The notes: generated from the letters alone by a model not told the origin. Positions 32,786-42,891 are shown, counted from the first letter of the stretch. The stretch: 64,000 nucleotides of DNA from Paenibacillus aurantius (GCF_032268605.1 NZ_CP130318.1:3196001-3260000), one strand, 5' to 3'. Program-made: numbers and translations.

Positions 32786-35700
32786 TTAAAGCTGGGTTCC
32801 GATGACGGTTAACCCGTCATAGCTGTTCGCCAGATAGAGTTCCTTCTCCCCGACCGCTATTCCAAACACATTGTTGGTCGTCGTAAAGTCCCCTACCTTG
32901 ACCGGCTGGACCGGGTTATCGATCCGGTAAAGATGAAGCTTGTTGAAGTAATCGCCTACATATAGTATGTTGTCCTGCACGGCCAGCGTGCCGGGAGCCC
33001 CCGCCGTATTGAAGGAGCCGGCGATAACTGGGTTGGCAGGGTCCTCGATGTTCACGATCTGAACCCCGTTCAGCTTATCCGTCGTTCCGTCTGCGATATA
33101 AGCATACGACCCGCTAAGCACGACGAATTGCGCGTTCCCCGGGGTGTCCGCCTGCCCGACGATGACGGGATGAATCGGATCCGCCACATCGACCACCTTA
33201 AGCCCGGCGCTTCCGTTAACCACATAAGCATAGTGATCCCGGACCGTGACCGAGGTGGCGTTGCCTGTCGCTACGATGCTTTTGACGGAAGGCTTGGTTG
33301 GATCGGAAATATCGATAACCCTCAGGCCTGTCGTGCTGTCCGCAACGTAGGCATATTGGCCGCTTACGTAAACCCCTCTTGCATAGGTGGTTTGAACCTT
33401 ACCCGCCAGATAAGGGCTTACCGGATTGGAGATATCGATAACAAGCAGCCCGCCCGTCTGGTCAGTCACATAGGCCAGGTTATCCTCCACGTACACCTTA
33501 CCGGCACTGACCGGGGTATCCAAGGTGCTGACCACCGTTGGGGCCGCCGGATTGGAGACGTCCACCACGAGAAATCCGTTTTCCGCATCCGTTACATAGG
33601 CATAGTACGTGTTGGTGGTGACCGAGACGGCCCGTCCCGGTGTGTCGACGGATCCTTCCTTTGCCAGCTTCAAGGAGGAAGTGACCGTGATGGGGTAGCT
33701 TTCCCCGAAGGCATTGACCGCGGTAACCCGGTAGGAATAGAACTTCCCGTCCGCCGTCTGGTCCTTGTAAACATTAGAAGTCACGCAGCCATTCAGCTCC
33801 GAATAGGGCCCGGATGCCTGTTCGGCCCGGCTTAGCCGGTAGGTTACATTTGGAGCCCCCGCCGCCCAAGATACCGTTACATCGCCCTTGACATCCATGG
33901 AGGCCTTCACCTGCTGGGGAGCGGAAGGCAGGACCTGGTCTCCTTCGATCTGCAGCGTCCCGATGCTCCCTTTGTCATCGTACTCGGTTCCGTTGCCGCT
34001 GAAATCATTGTTATGAAGAACCGTGTGGTAGGCGGTGTTAGCCAAATGAACGCCGGCAATGGTATTGGTGACCCGGTTGCCCTCGACTATCATTCCCAGG
34101 ACACCGGGATAGGACAAGGTAGAAGGAGTCGAAACCATAATTCCGCTTCCGTCGACGAACTTCTTGGACATGCTGGCCGTGCTGACATAGAGGGCGGCCG
34201 CATCCGTGCCGATTCCGGTCAGCCGGTTGCCGCGGAATTCACTTCCGTAGATTCCTGTTGAAGGCAGGGTGATATCGAGGCTGGTCGCCACCCCGCCGTC
34301 GCTGGCCGATCCGATCGTCACATGATTGGGCATATGGCCGTTCGGGTCGGACGCTCCGCTCACCTGGTTGTTGGCTACATAGGAGAAGTAGGAGAAATCC
34401 GCCCGGTTCTGTCCCGCACTCTGTGTCGTGGTCATCCAGATTCCTCCGGTGTTAGCCAAACAGTTGCCGAAAATCACATTATCATAGTCCTTCGTGTAGA
34501 ACATGATGCCGCCCTTCTTCGTCTTGCCTTCTATCGTATTGCCGATGAGGAGATTGTGGGTGGCCACATACCGGTCCACCGTATAGACACTCGTCGCATC
34601 CGGAACGATCTGCCAAGGAGTGTCGACGGTGAGAGCGTGATTCGTATTGGAGGTGACCGTGCGCATCTGCCCCACACCGGTTCCTCCTACGATGATCACT
34701 TTCATGCCCGTAAAAGCACCCGGGGTAAACGTTTTGACGTTATCAGTCAACCCTAAGGTATCGGAGGCGCTTACCAGGCTGTAAACCATCCGCTGGGTTC
34801 CCTGCCATAGGATCCCTTCTCCGTCATTGGTCGCCGTTCCGAACTGGCCCGTTACATGATTGTTGGCCACATAGCTGTGGGTCGGGGACATCTCCATAAT
34901 CCGGTGCTCCTGGGTCGTCGCATTCTGCGGAGGTTCGCAGCCGATATCCGTGCGGTTGCTGCAGCTTAGGGCAGACAGCTCGTTCCCTTCGATCCAGGCA
35001 GAGGGCCCGGCGAAGACCAGCGGTCTTTGGGAATTGAACATCGTGTTGTTCCGGACACGAATGGATTTCTCCCGCATATCGTTCTGGACCGCGCTGTGCG
35101 TCACGTTAATATCGGAGTTCTGGACGATCAGATCCGATAGAGCCACGGTCTGAATTCCATTGCCGTCCGCATTACGGATCTTCACCTCGCTTACAAAATA
35201 CCCCCGGTTAACGTACTGTGGAGTATCTCCTACCTTGAGGCTGGCATCGAAGCCAAGCGCCAGAGGAGTCAGCCATCCGTTCAAACGTCTCCTCGTATCG
35301 TCGGCCGGCCGGCGCTCCTCGCTTTCGATCGTCAGGCGGGCGAAGCCAACCGCGTCACCCTTGGTATGGATGAGAGGGATCGCCTCTCCATAGTTCCAGC
35401 CCTGCTTGGTCTGGTCGGCCGGAACGCGTCCGCCGATATAGCGAAGAATGGTGTTCGTCTCCTTGTTTCCCAGAAGCACCGTTCTAGCCGGGACGGTCAA
35501 TTCGGAAATCAGATAAGTCCCCGTGGCGAAATCGACGATTCCCCCGCCCATGCTTCCTGCAGCGTTCAAAGCAGCCTGAATGGCCCCCGTGTCGTCAGAT
35601 AAGCCGTCACCTGCCGCCCCGAAATCCCGAACCTGAACATGCTGGCCGTGCGGAATGTCGGCTACCCACGCGGCATCTACGCCGAGCTTGTTCCGGAAGT

Positions 35701-36448
35701 AATTTACGTTTGAGTTGGCTGAAATGACTTGAAAGTTTTCATTCACGGGAAGAGATACCCAGCCGAATTCTCCTCCGGCTCCGTTCGTCACTTTAAGCGA
35801 ATAAGATCGGCCGGGAACGGCTTGAGGCGGAACGATGAAATCCAGGGCATAGTCGGTGACCTCCGCCGGAACGGCGCTGATGGTGCTCCCGTCCACCGTG
35901 TCCACAAGCTGGACTTGAGTCGTATGTCCTTCTCCCGTTGCCGGGTTCAGGAAGTTGCGACCGAAGACCCGGACCTGCTGTCTGGGATAGGCCAGGCGCT
36001 CCGCAAGCCAGAACGGCTCCGCCTGCCCGACGAAGACAGGATCGCTGTATCCCGCTTCCGTTCGAATCCAGAGGGCATAGGTGTCCTTGGGAGCGCTCTC
36101 AGGAATCAGCGCCTGAACCATTTGGTCCTCTGCCTTTAGAGGGACAAGCTGCAGCGGCGCCTCTTCGGGCACCAGAGGGCCGGTGAGTCCGGATAACGGC
36201 TGAAGAAGCACCTGCGTGGGCTCTCCCCCGGATGAACCCGTTAAATGCCCGCCGTTTACCTCGATGACTTCTCCCGGACCTGCTTTCCAGGAAGCCCGAA
36301 TGACCACCGGGGGATCTCCTGCAGCGGAAGCCCCATTAGGCTGAACCCATCCTCCGGCCAAGCAGCCCAGCAGCATGACAAACGACAAGACGAACGGGAA
36401 TGCTCGGCGCTGCCTGTTACGCCGCGGCTTCCAGTCAAGGTAACGCAT
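32786..36448 (-). CDS. Large secreted beta-helix protein with Fn3 and LVIVD repeats
   Basis: A 1220-aa exported protein. The signal peptide (FVMLLGCLAGGWVQPNGASA) is followed by two IPT/TIG-like beta domains (about 45-230). A parallel beta-helix of pectate-lyase type begins at VRDFGAAGDGLSDDTGAIQA (about 275) and runs to about 850 with PbH1-like turns (GNRLTGIGT, GNRVTNTIAG). A fibronectin type III domain (VTVSWAAGAPNVTYRLSRA) follows, then six LVIVD propeller repeats such as AYVADSTTGLRVIDISDPTK. This suggests an extracellular polysaccharide lyase or hydrolase displayed or released from the cell. AAAGGAG precedes the ATG. It follows the second importer operon on the same strand. Confidence 0.85.
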   Translation of the reverse strand: MRYLDWKPRRNRQRRAFPFVLSFVMLLGCLAGGWVQPNGASAAGDPPVVIRASWKAGPGEVIEVNGGHLTGSSGGEPTQVLLQPLSGLTGPLVPEEAPLQLVPLKAEDQMVQALIPESAPKDTYALWIRTEAGYSDPVFVGQAEPFWLAERLAYPRQQVRVFGRNFLNPATGEGHTTQVQLVDTVDGSTISAVPAEVTDYALDFIVPPQAVPGRSYSLKVTNGAGGEFGWVSLPVNENFQVISANSNVNYFRNKLGVDAAWVADIPHGQHVQVRDFGAAGDGLSDDTGAIQAALNAAGSMGGGIVDFATGTYLISELTVPARTVLLGNKETNTILRYIGGRVPADQTKQGWNYGEAIPLIHTKGDAVGFARLTIESEERRPADDTRRRLNGWLTPLALGFDASLKVGDTPQYVNRGYFVSEVKIRNADGNGIQTVALSDLIVQNSDINVTHSAVQNDMREKSIRVRNNTMFNSQRPLVFAGPSAWIEGNELSALSCSNRTDIGCEPPQNATTQEHRIMEMSPTHSYVANNHVTGQFGTATNDGEGILWQGTQRMVYSLVSASDTLGLTDNVKTFTPGAFTGMKVIIVGGTGVGQMRTVTSNTNHALTVDTPWQIVPDATSVYTVDRYVATHNLLIGNTIEGKTKKGGIMFYTKDYDNVIFGNCLANTGGIWMTTTQSAGQNRADFSYFSYVANNQVSGASDPNGHMPNHVTIGSASDGGVATSLDITLPSTGIYGSEFRGNRLTGIGTDAAALYVSTASMSKKFVDGSGIMVSTPSTLSYPGVLGMIVEGNRVTNTIAGVHLANTAYHTVLHNNDFSGNGTEYDDKGSIGTLQIEGDQVLPSAPQQVKASMDVKGDVTVSWAAGAPNVTYRLSRAEQASGPYSELNGCVTSNVYKDQTADGKFYSYRVTAVNAFGESYPITVTSSLKLAKEGSVDTPGRAVSVTTNTYYAYVTDAENGFLVVDVSNPAAPTVVSTLDTPVSAGKVYVEDNLAYVTDQTGGLLVIDISNPVSPYLAGKVQTTYARGVYVSGQYAYVADSTTGLRVIDISDPTKPSVKSIVATGNATSVTVRDHYAYVVNGSAGLKVVDVADPIHPVIVGQADTPGNAQFVVLSGSYAYIADGTTDKLNGVQIVNIEDPANPVIAGSFNTAGAPGTLAVQDNILYVGDYFNKLHLYRIDNPVQPVKVGDFTTTNNVFGIAVGEKELYLANSYDGLTVIGTQL

Positions 36449-36533
36449 CCGTATCCTCTCCTTTAGGGATAATAATTTTATATGGTTCTCCCTCTCCGCC
36501 TTGTGGCTATTCTACCCTGCCAGGTAGAAACGA

Positions 36534-36557
36534 AGACCGGTCCTGTCCGGCCGGTCT
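36534..36557 (-). terminator. Possible weak terminator after second binding-protein gene
   Basis: AGACCGG / CCGGTCT stem, 18 bases after the stop codon of the lipoprotein gene; the following T-rich stretch on the minus strand is poor, so read-through into the beta-helix gene is plausible. Confidence 0.35.
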
Positions 36558-36574
36558 CCTTCTATTGAAAGGGC

Positions 36575-38131
36575 TTACTTCTTGACCTGCTTATACATCT
36601 CGTTTGCCTCTTTCTCGAGCTGGGCACCTCCTTTATCGTTCCATTGTTTAACAAAATCATCAAAGGAAGAGACCGGTTTGTCTCCCCGGATGATGGCGGC
36701 ATAGGTTTCCGTTTTGAGCTTGATCAGATCGGACCAGAACTTCCCGGACGAGGGCAAAATATCGGATTTCCCAAAGATATCGGAGACGGAGTGATTATAG
36801 AGCTTGGCCTTCTCCTTGTTGGCATTGTAGTTTCCGTTCAAATCCAGGTTCGGCTGGCCGCCCCAATACATGGTGCCGTTAGAAAGCTCGGGCATCCCTT
36901 CCGCTTGAAGCTTGTTAACATCATCATAGGGAGAGAGACGCTTCAATCCGCCGGACGGGCTTTTGGCCGGATCCTTGAAATCCCAATGCTTGCCCTTCTC
37001 CCCCCACGCCAGAGCGAGCCAAGTCTGCTCGTCATTCTGAAGCGCATCGAGGATTTCTAGAGCCTTCTGAAGCTTGGCCGGATCCTTCTCGACCTGCTTG
37101 CCGAAGGCCCAGATGTTCCCTGCCGTTCCCCATGCCCAACCTCCGGTTTGTCCCCGTGGGCCTTTGGGAAGCGGTCCGAATTCCACCTTGCCGTTCGGAT
37201 CTACCTTCTTTACCGCGCTGATGACGGAGTTCGGGTCGCTCTCATCGGTAGCCGTCGCGCTGGCAGCATCCATGAACGCATACTTGCCCGCAGCAAATTT
37301 AGGAATCAAGTCTTTGCCGGTGACGAATTCCGGATCGATATAACCGTTTTTGTACCAGTCGCTCAGCACGGCCAACGCTTCCTTCGCTTCCGGCTGTACG
37401 GCTCCATTGACCACCTTTCCGTCCTTCTCCATCCATTGGGTCGGCATCACACCGAAGGCCCCAAACAAGGAATGAAACTGGTTGTAATAGGACTGCCCGT
37501 TGGAGCTCATCCCGTATACGCCGATCTTCTTCAGAGCGGCGAACGCCTGCGTCATTTCGTCGATCGTTTCGGGAATTTTGGTGATGCCCGCTTTTTGCAA
37601 CAGATCGGTTCTCCAGGCCTGCTTCGTGTGAAATTGGCCGGTGTAGTAGAACGTAGGCACGCCGTAATTTTTGCCCCCGGATTGGGAGTAGAACCAGCCC
37701 TGGGGAGCTTGTTTGTCCAGATTGGCCTTCGTACGGGGGGCGTATTTCTCGATGGTCGAAAACGGAACCTCGGCCAGCAGCCCTTGAGACGCATATTTGT
37801 TCAGATCGCCCGGATCGAAGACGAACAGGACGTCCGGCACTTCCCCGGAGGTGAGCATGAGCTGCTGCTTCTTTTTGTAATCGTCGTAGGCGATGGGATA
37901 AACTTTCTTGAGCTTGATGTTGAATTTGTTCTCGAGAAAGGTTTGCCCGTAGGAATTCTCCATTATCGCACCCGGGTAGTTCATCCAATCGATCACGATA
38001 GGCTGCTGCTGCTTCCCGGAATCCGCCGGTTTTCCTTCCACCTTCGTCCCTTCGTTTGACGCACAACCGCTTACCAGAGACAAGCTTGCTGCCCCCGAGA
38101 CGGCCCATAAAGCGATTTTCTTTCTTTTCAT
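36575..38131 (-). CDS. ABC transporter solute-binding lipoprotein, second importer
   Basis: A 518-aa lipoprotein. The signal ends in LVSGC with Cys23. The mature part shows the CUT1 binding-protein pattern IVIDWMNYPGAIMENS, VPDVLFVFDPGDLNKYASQG and a C-terminal VSSFDDFVKQWNDKGG tail. ATG 38131 follows GGGGAGG by 10 bases; an upstream in-frame ATG at 38257 would overlap the permease gene. It lies last in the AraC / LplB / LplC / binding-protein block and just before the secreted beta-helix gene, so the ligand is presumably an oligosaccharide released by that enzyme. Confidence 0.92.
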   Translation of the reverse strand: MKRKKIALWAVSGAASLSLVSGCASNEGTKVEGKPADSGKQQQPIVIDWMNYPGAIMENSYGQTFLENKFNIKLKKVYPIAYDDYKKKQQLMLTSGEVPDVLFVFDPGDLNKYASQGLLAEVPFSTIEKYAPRTKANLDKQAPQGWFYSQSGGKNYGVPTFYYTGQFHTKQAWRTDLLQKAGITKIPETIDEMTQAFAALKKIGVYGMSSNGQSYYNQFHSLFGAFGVMPTQWMEKDGKVVNGAVQPEAKEALAVLSDWYKNGYIDPEFVTGKDLIPKFAAGKYAFMDAASATATDESDPNSVISAVKKVDPNGKVEFGPLPKGPRGQTGGWAWGTAGNIWAFGKQVEKDPAKLQKALEILDALQNDEQTWLALAWGEKGKHWDFKDPAKSPSGGLKRLSPYDDVNKLQAEGMPELSNGTMYWGGQPNLDLNGNYNANKEKAKLYNHSVSDIFGKSDILPSSGKFWSDLIKLKTETYAAIIRGDKPVSSFDDFVKQWNDKGGAQLEKEANEMYKQVKK

Positions 38132-38192
38132 ACCGTTGAATCCTCCCCTGTGAATATAGAAATTTATCAAGCTATTATGTTTGGTAAGCCCA

Positions 38193-39080
38193 TTAGCCTT
38201 TGACGGAGCCCAGCATGATGCCTTTGACAAAATATTTCTGTGTAAACGGATAAGCAAGAAGAATGGGGAAGGAAATGATCATGATGAGCGCCGCTTTCAG
38301 ATTTTCCGGCACCACCTGGGCCATGTCATTCAGCGCAAACTCCGAGCTTAGGTTAGCCGTCGTCGGATTGTTCGGATCGTTGATGATGTAATGCCTCAGG
38401 AACAGCTGAAGGACCTGCTTCTTGAGGTCGTTCATGTAAATCATCGCATCGAACCAGGCGTTCCAGTGTCCGACCGCAGCCCACAGAGCGATGACGGCCA
38501 GCACCGGCGTAGAAAGAGGCAGCACGATCCGCATAAAAACCGTCCAGTCCCCTCCCCCGTCCATCTTGGCCGATTCATCCAGCTCAACCGGAATCGCTTC
38601 GAAGAAGTTGCGCATGACAATCAGATTAAAAGCCGTCACAGCCGTGGGCAGAACGAGAGCCCACACACTATTGATCAAGCCCAGCTGCTTGATCAGCAAG
38701 TAGCTCGGGATCAGCCCCCCGCTGAACATCATGCTGAAGACGAGCAGCTTCATCCACAGGGATCGGAGTGGAAAGCTCTTCTTGGCGAGCGGATAGGCGG
38801 TCAGGGAAGTCAGCGCGACCACGCATGCCACTCCGAGTCCCGTACGAACCATCGTGTTGAGATAGGCGGTGTACAGATTCGGATTGGCGAGGACCTTACG
38901 GTACGCCGTCCAGGTCGGATCCAACGGCAGAACATGCAGCCCCAGCCGGTTAATGTCGGCCGGCTTGCTCAGGGAGATGGTCAGCACATACAGGAAGGGA
39001 TATAAGGTGGCCAGTGCCAGCGCCGTGAGCAGGAGAAGATTAACCACATTAAAGAAGCGGTCTCCTTTGGATGGAATCAT
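38193..39080 (-). CDS. Sugar ABC transporter permease (LplC/YtcP-type), second importer
   Basis: A 295-aa six-helix permease. The EAA loop is VELDESAKMDGGGDWTVFMR and the C terminus QKYFVKGIMLGSVKG is the family's usual end. ATG 39080 follows AGGAGG, which overlaps the stop of the LplB gene; the in-frame GTG or ATG further up (39098) lies within that upstream gene. Translational coupling with LplB is evident from the short 11-base gap. Confidence 0.93.
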   Translation of the reverse strand: MIPSKGDRFFNVVNLLLLTALALATLYPFLYVLTISLSKPADINRLGLHVLPLDPTWTAYRKVLANPNLYTAYLNTMVRTGLGVACVVALTSLTAYPLAKKSFPLRSLWMKLLVFSMMFSGGLIPSYLLIKQLGLINSVWALVLPTAVTAFNLIVMRNFFEAIPVELDESAKMDGGGDWTVFMRIVLPLSTPVLAVIALWAAVGHWNAWFDAMIYMNDLKKQVLQLFLRHYIINDPNNPTTANLSSEFALNDMAQVVPENLKAALIMIISFPILLAYPFTQKYFVKGIMLGSVKG

Positions 39081-39091
39081 GCCGTCACCTC

Positions 39092-40066
39092 CTACCATAA
39101 TCCTTGGTCTTTGTCATAGAGCTTGACCAGCCCGTTGCAGCCGACCACAAGCACCAAACCGACCAAAGAAGAGAAGATTCCGGCCGCCGCCCCAAGCTCA
39201 TAATCCATAGTAAGCAGATGGCGCAGCACGTACGTGTCCAGAATGTCCGCCCGGCTGGAATTCGTCGGTGTCGTCAAGTTGTAGATCTGATCGAACCCGA
39301 CGGTGAGAAAATGCCCGATGTAGAGCAGAAACATGATGATAATCGTGGGCATAAGGGATGGAATCGTGATATGGGCAATTTGCTTCCACCGCCCCGCCCC
39401 GTCGGCTACCGCGGCTTCATACAGCGTTGGGTCGATCGAGGAGAGAGCTGCGAAATAAATGATGGAGCCCCAACCGATACTCTGCCAGATTGTGCTGATC
39501 ACGATAATGGGATAGAAGGAATCCGGATCGAGCATCCAATCGGCCGGTTGCAGCCCGATGAACCGAAGCATCTGATTGAAGCCGCCTTCGCTTCCCAAGA
39601 AGGAAAAGAGAATCCCTGCTAAGATAACCCAGGAGAAAAAATGCGGCAGATAGGATACCGTCTGGACGATGCGGCGGAAGGCCGCCTGCCGGACCTCATT
39701 CAAGAGAATCGCCAATACGATCGGCGCGGGGAAGGTGAACACCAGCTTAAGGGATGCGATGACCAGCGTGTTCTTGAGGGCAAGAAGAAAATCCTCGCCG
39801 GTAAACAAACGTTGAAAATGCTCCAGGCCGGCCCACGGGCTGTTCCAGATTCCATCGACGATACGGAACTGCTTGAACGCAAGGAGAATGCCGTACATCG
39901 GGACATAGCTGAATAATAGGAACAACAGGAAACCGGGAAGAAACATCAGAATCAGACCGGAGTGTTTCCTTAAGAGCTTTCGTCTCCAGCCCGATTGAGC
40001 CGCCGGCCGGCTTGCCGGATAAGGAGACCGTTTCCATTCCTTGCTTGGGAGATATAACTTTGACAT
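39092..40066 (-). CDS. Sugar ABC transporter permease (LplB-type), second importer
   Basis: A 324-aa permease. The first membrane segment is LILMFLPGFLLFLLFSYVPM and the EAA loop is PTLYEAAVADGAGRWKQIAH. The ribosome binding site before the annotated ATG is distant (GGAAAGGA about 17 bases upstream), so the true start could be slightly internal. First gene after the AraC regulator, separated from it by 147 bases containing a strong terminator. Therefore transcription of the importer needs its own promoter in that gap. Confidence 0.9.
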   Translation of the reverse strand: MSKLYLPSKEWKRSPYPASRPAAQSGWRRKLLRKHSGLILMFLPGFLLFLLFSYVPMYGILLAFKQFRIVDGIWNSPWAGLEHFQRLFTGEDFLLALKNTLVIASLKLVFTFPAPIVLAILLNEVRQAAFRRIVQTVSYLPHFFSWVILAGILFSFLGSEGGFNQMLRFIGLQPADWMLDPDSFYPIIVISTIWQSIGWGSIIYFAALSSIDPTLYEAAVADGAGRWKQIAHITIPSLMPTIIIMFLLYIGHFLTVGFDQIYNLTTPTNSSRADILDTYVLRHLLTMDYELGAAAGIFSSLVGLVLVVGCNGLVKLYDKDQGLW

Positions 40067-40159
40067 GGGGGCAGCAACTCATCCTTTCCCTGGTGTGACT
40101 ACAAGGCGAAGCATAGCAGATACCCGGATTCCACATCGATATTCATTTTTTTAGGGCGT

Positions 40160-40198
40160 AAAAAAGCCGCATGAGGAGCTAAATCCTTCACGCGGCTT
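40160..40198 (-). terminator. Terminator of the 778-aa AraC regulator gene
   Basis: AAGCCGC...GCGGCTT stem followed by TTTTTT on the minus strand, 15 bases after the regulator's stop codon. Confidence 0.85.
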
Positions 40199-40213
40199 GC
40201 CCATTGCTCCTAA

Positions 40214-42550
40214 TTATTCGGCCGATGCGCGCGACCGGTATTCCCCGGGCGTGATCTCCTCGAGCTTCTTGAAGACGCGGATCAGCTGCTGGGCATTGCT
40301 GTACCCGATTTCTTCCGCAATTTGAGAGATGGTGAGCTCCGTCTGGAGCAGCATGGCCTTCACTTTCTCGATGCGGAACCGGGTCACGTATTGAATAAAC
40401 GTCTCTCCGGTTTTCTCTTTGAAGACTTGGCTGATATAGGAGGTACTCACCTGAAAGTGGTCGGCCACCATGGCCAGGGAGAGGTCACGGGAATAATGCT
40501 GTTCAATAAAAGCGAAGGCATGGGAGACGATCTCATTCGTTCTGCTCTTCTTCCATTGGTCCAGGTAGCGGGAGACCGGAACGATCAGCTCGCGGTAGAA
40601 CCAGTCGGACAGGTCCGAACCCTGGTCCAACGTCATCATTTCAGAATAGGGGTTGCGGTTCGGGAACACCCGGTCGAGCTCATCATACAGCTGCAGCGAA
40701 CGGAGAAGCGCCACCAGCAGCTGCATGTAATAAATTTTCAGCAGGTTGAACGGCACCTGCTCATGCTGAAAATATTCTCCGAATAGGAGAAGCTCCTCCC
40801 GGATCTCCCCTTCGTCTGATGTTCGAATCCGTTCCATGATCTGCTGCTCGATTCCAGCTGGATAAGGCGGTGTCTTAGGGGCAAGCTTCGCGCCCTTCTT
40901 GTACGATACGACTTCATGCCCGGTCCGGAACCAGTGGAGCTGCAGAGCTTGAACCGCGTCATTGTACGACACATACAGATCCTCGAAGGAATCGACAGGA
41001 CGCCCTACCCCAATGGTTACGGTCATTTTCAGAAAACGTTTAACTGTATCCCTTACCATTTCCGCTGCCTGGAACGCCGTTGATTCCGAACCATCCGGAA
41101 GACTCAAGATCATCACGACATGCTTATGGAGGAGAACGGTTTCCGTCGGATGGACGTCCTTCATCAGCTCTTCCACGATATTTTTTACCGCAAACTGGAA
41201 AAGTTTCTCGTCGCCGGCCCGAAAGCTTCCTCCCTCCTTGACTTCATCCATTTCAACCGCCATCACGATTAATTTAGAGGAACCGAACAGGCTTCCGATC
41301 GTGGATTCCCCGTATGAGGTTCTTCCAAGCCTTTCCCCATTACCAAGCAGCGCCGATTGCAGATAGTGGTCCCTCAGCAGAGGTAGATGCTCCTTCCACT
41401 GTCCCCTGACCTCATGCACCTCCTCCAGCAGACCCGAGATCCCGCGCTCTATACGGACGATATTATCTTTGTAGGGAGCCAAAGAAATATCCGTATGGGC
41501 TTCCGGCTCTGTTCTTCCGCTCTTCCAGAGCACCGAAGAGATGCGTTGAATCCCTTTCTGAAAGCGGTTAAAGCTGATAAAAGACATAAGGAGCGCCAGC
41601 AGGGAAAGAAGAATGGTACTGGAGATGACGATCTCCTTCAGCTGCTGGACATGGCGGGACGGCTGATCCGCGGGTATAAGCATGGCGTAGGTCCAGTTAT
41701 TCTTCGACGACTTCTCGATGGTGAGGAACATCGTCTGATCCTTCAGCTTCAGCTTGGGAGACCGGTCGGAGGAATCGGCGGCTTGAACCGTTTCGACAAC
41801 ACGGTTGAGGTCCTGAGCGTTTACCCGGGAATAGGATCCCGCTTGGACAATGGGCTCATAGCTATCGGAAAGGACAAGCATGCCACCTGAGGTATGGAGA
41901 GGAAAGCTCTTGACCATCTCGGCAATGGACTGGGTATCAATGTTGATAACCAAAGCTCCGTGCATCTCGGTATAAAAAAGCGGAAGCAGTTTGACATAAG
42001 TAATCACGCTGCGCTCTTTGCCGGTAGAGTCCGGCACCTGCCGGGGGGCCATCCAAAAGTTCATTTTATGCTGACGTGCGGCTTCCCGTACAGCGGGCAG
42101 CCAGCTCTGGTCCGGAAACAATTGGCGCTCCCCAGCATCGGTAATGGTTTGGGAGGTGATGACGACATTTTGGGCATTATGAAACAAATAGGCGGAATGA
42201 AGGGCAGGATACGAACCGACCAAGGAGGATAAATCGCCGCGCAGGACGTTGCTTTGAGGCAGCGCCCCAAGCAGCGGTGAGGATCCGAGGTTCATGATTT
42301 CCCCCACATTCGCCTGCATGGCAAGCTGCCCGGACAGCTGTTCCGTCTGCCCTAACAGCTGGTCCACCTGATCCTTCATCTGGCCGAGAGCGAGCCGGGA
42401 GGACCGGTCGATCTCGGATTCAATGATCCGGGTGCCCATGACGTACACCGTCGAGCCGAAGCCCAAGACGGGAATGATCGACAGCAGCAGAACGGCAATG
42501 ATCAGTCGTTGATTAGCCATTCGGCGAAGCCATGGTAGCCTTTTCATCAT
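40214..42550 (-). CDS. Membrane-anchored AraC regulator with extracellular Cache-like domain
   Basis: A 778-aa protein with a membrane segment near residues 12-32 (LIIAVLLLSIIPVLGFGSTV), an outer sensor domain of about 260 residues, a second membrane segment near residue 305 (IVISSTILLSLLALLMSFIS) and a cytosolic C-terminal AraC domain (LSLAMVADHFQVSTSYISQV and ISQIAEEIGYSNAQQLIR). This is the one-component YesN-like design common in Paenibacillus sugar islands. ATG 42550 (or 42547) follows AAGGA; the upstream in-frame ATG 42592 lacks a ribosome binding site. It precedes the LplB/LplC/lipoprotein genes and probably activates them on sensing an extracellular sugar. A tandem 14-bp repeat lies just upstream. 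Confidence 0.92.
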   Translation of the reverse strand: MMKRLPWLRRMANQRLIIAVLLLSIIPVLGFGSTVYVMGTRIIESEIDRSSRLALGQMKDQVDQLLGQTEQLSGQLAMQANVGEIMNLGSSPLLGALPQSNVLRGDLSSLVGSYPALHSAYLFHNAQNVVITSQTITDAGERQLFPDQSWLPAVREAARQHKMNFWMAPRQVPDSTGKERSVITYVKLLPLFYTEMHGALVINIDTQSIAEMVKSFPLHTSGGMLVLSDSYEPIVQAGSYSRVNAQDLNRVVETVQAADSSDRSPKLKLKDQTMFLTIEKSSKNNWTYAMLIPADQPSRHVQQLKEIVISSTILLSLLALLMSFISFNRFQKGIQRISSVLWKSGRTEPEAHTDISLAPYKDNIVRIERGISGLLEEVHEVRGQWKEHLPLLRDHYLQSALLGNGERLGRTSYGESTIGSLFGSSKLIVMAVEMDEVKEGGSFRAGDEKLFQFAVKNIVEELMKDVHPTETVLLHKHVVMILSLPDGSESTAFQAAEMVRDTVKRFLKMTVTIGVGRPVDSFEDLYVSYNDAVQALQLHWFRTGHEVVSYKKGAKLAPKTPPYPAGIEQQIMERIRTSDEGEIREELLLFGEYFQHEQVPFNLLKIYYMQLLVALLRSLQLYDELDRVFPNRNPYSEMMTLDQGSDLSDWFYRELIVPVSRYLDQWKKSRTNEIVSHAFAFIEQHYSRDLSLAMVADHFQVSTSYISQVFKEKTGETFIQYVTRFRIEKVKAMLLQTELTISQIAEEIGYSNAQQLIRVFKKLEEITPGEYRSRASAE

Positions 42551-42592
42551 GATTTCCTTCAACTCCAGCCTCTTGTTTTCCATACGACACAC

Positions 42593-42620
42593 GTTCTGTT
42601 ACTATAGTTCTGTTACTATA
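42593..42620. repeat. Tandem 14-bp direct repeat upstream of AraC gene
   Basis: GTTCTGTTACTATA occurs twice back to back, exactly, 43 bases upstream of the regulator's start. On the minus strand each unit carries TATAGT, similar to a -10 element. It may be a regulator-binding tandem site or a promoter duplication. The rest of the gap 42621-42926 holds AT-rich DNA, a small AACCGCC hairpin at about 42687-42711, and no gene. Confidence 0.6.
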
Positions 42621-42891
42621 TCGAACCGGGTTTTCCATTACTATGATCAGTTCTTAACCCGGCGTTTGCATAGAAAAAGGAAGAAACCGCCCGTGTGGAA
42701 GAAGGCGGTTGTTCAGATTCCTTAATTTGGAATAATCTTCTCCCACTTAGCATGATTAATCTAAGCTTACAGGAAATGGATAAAGGACTCAACGACATTT
42801 TTATATTGGCTTGGAAAATCCCCGGACTATGAATCGAGGACTTTCGCCGTATATTCCGAGGACTCCGCTGAATGTGGCAGGATAAAAACGT

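Noticed and set aside
37148-38059. A 303-codon plus-strand frame
   Set aside because: Antisense to the second binding lipoprotein; no ribosome binding site or family features.
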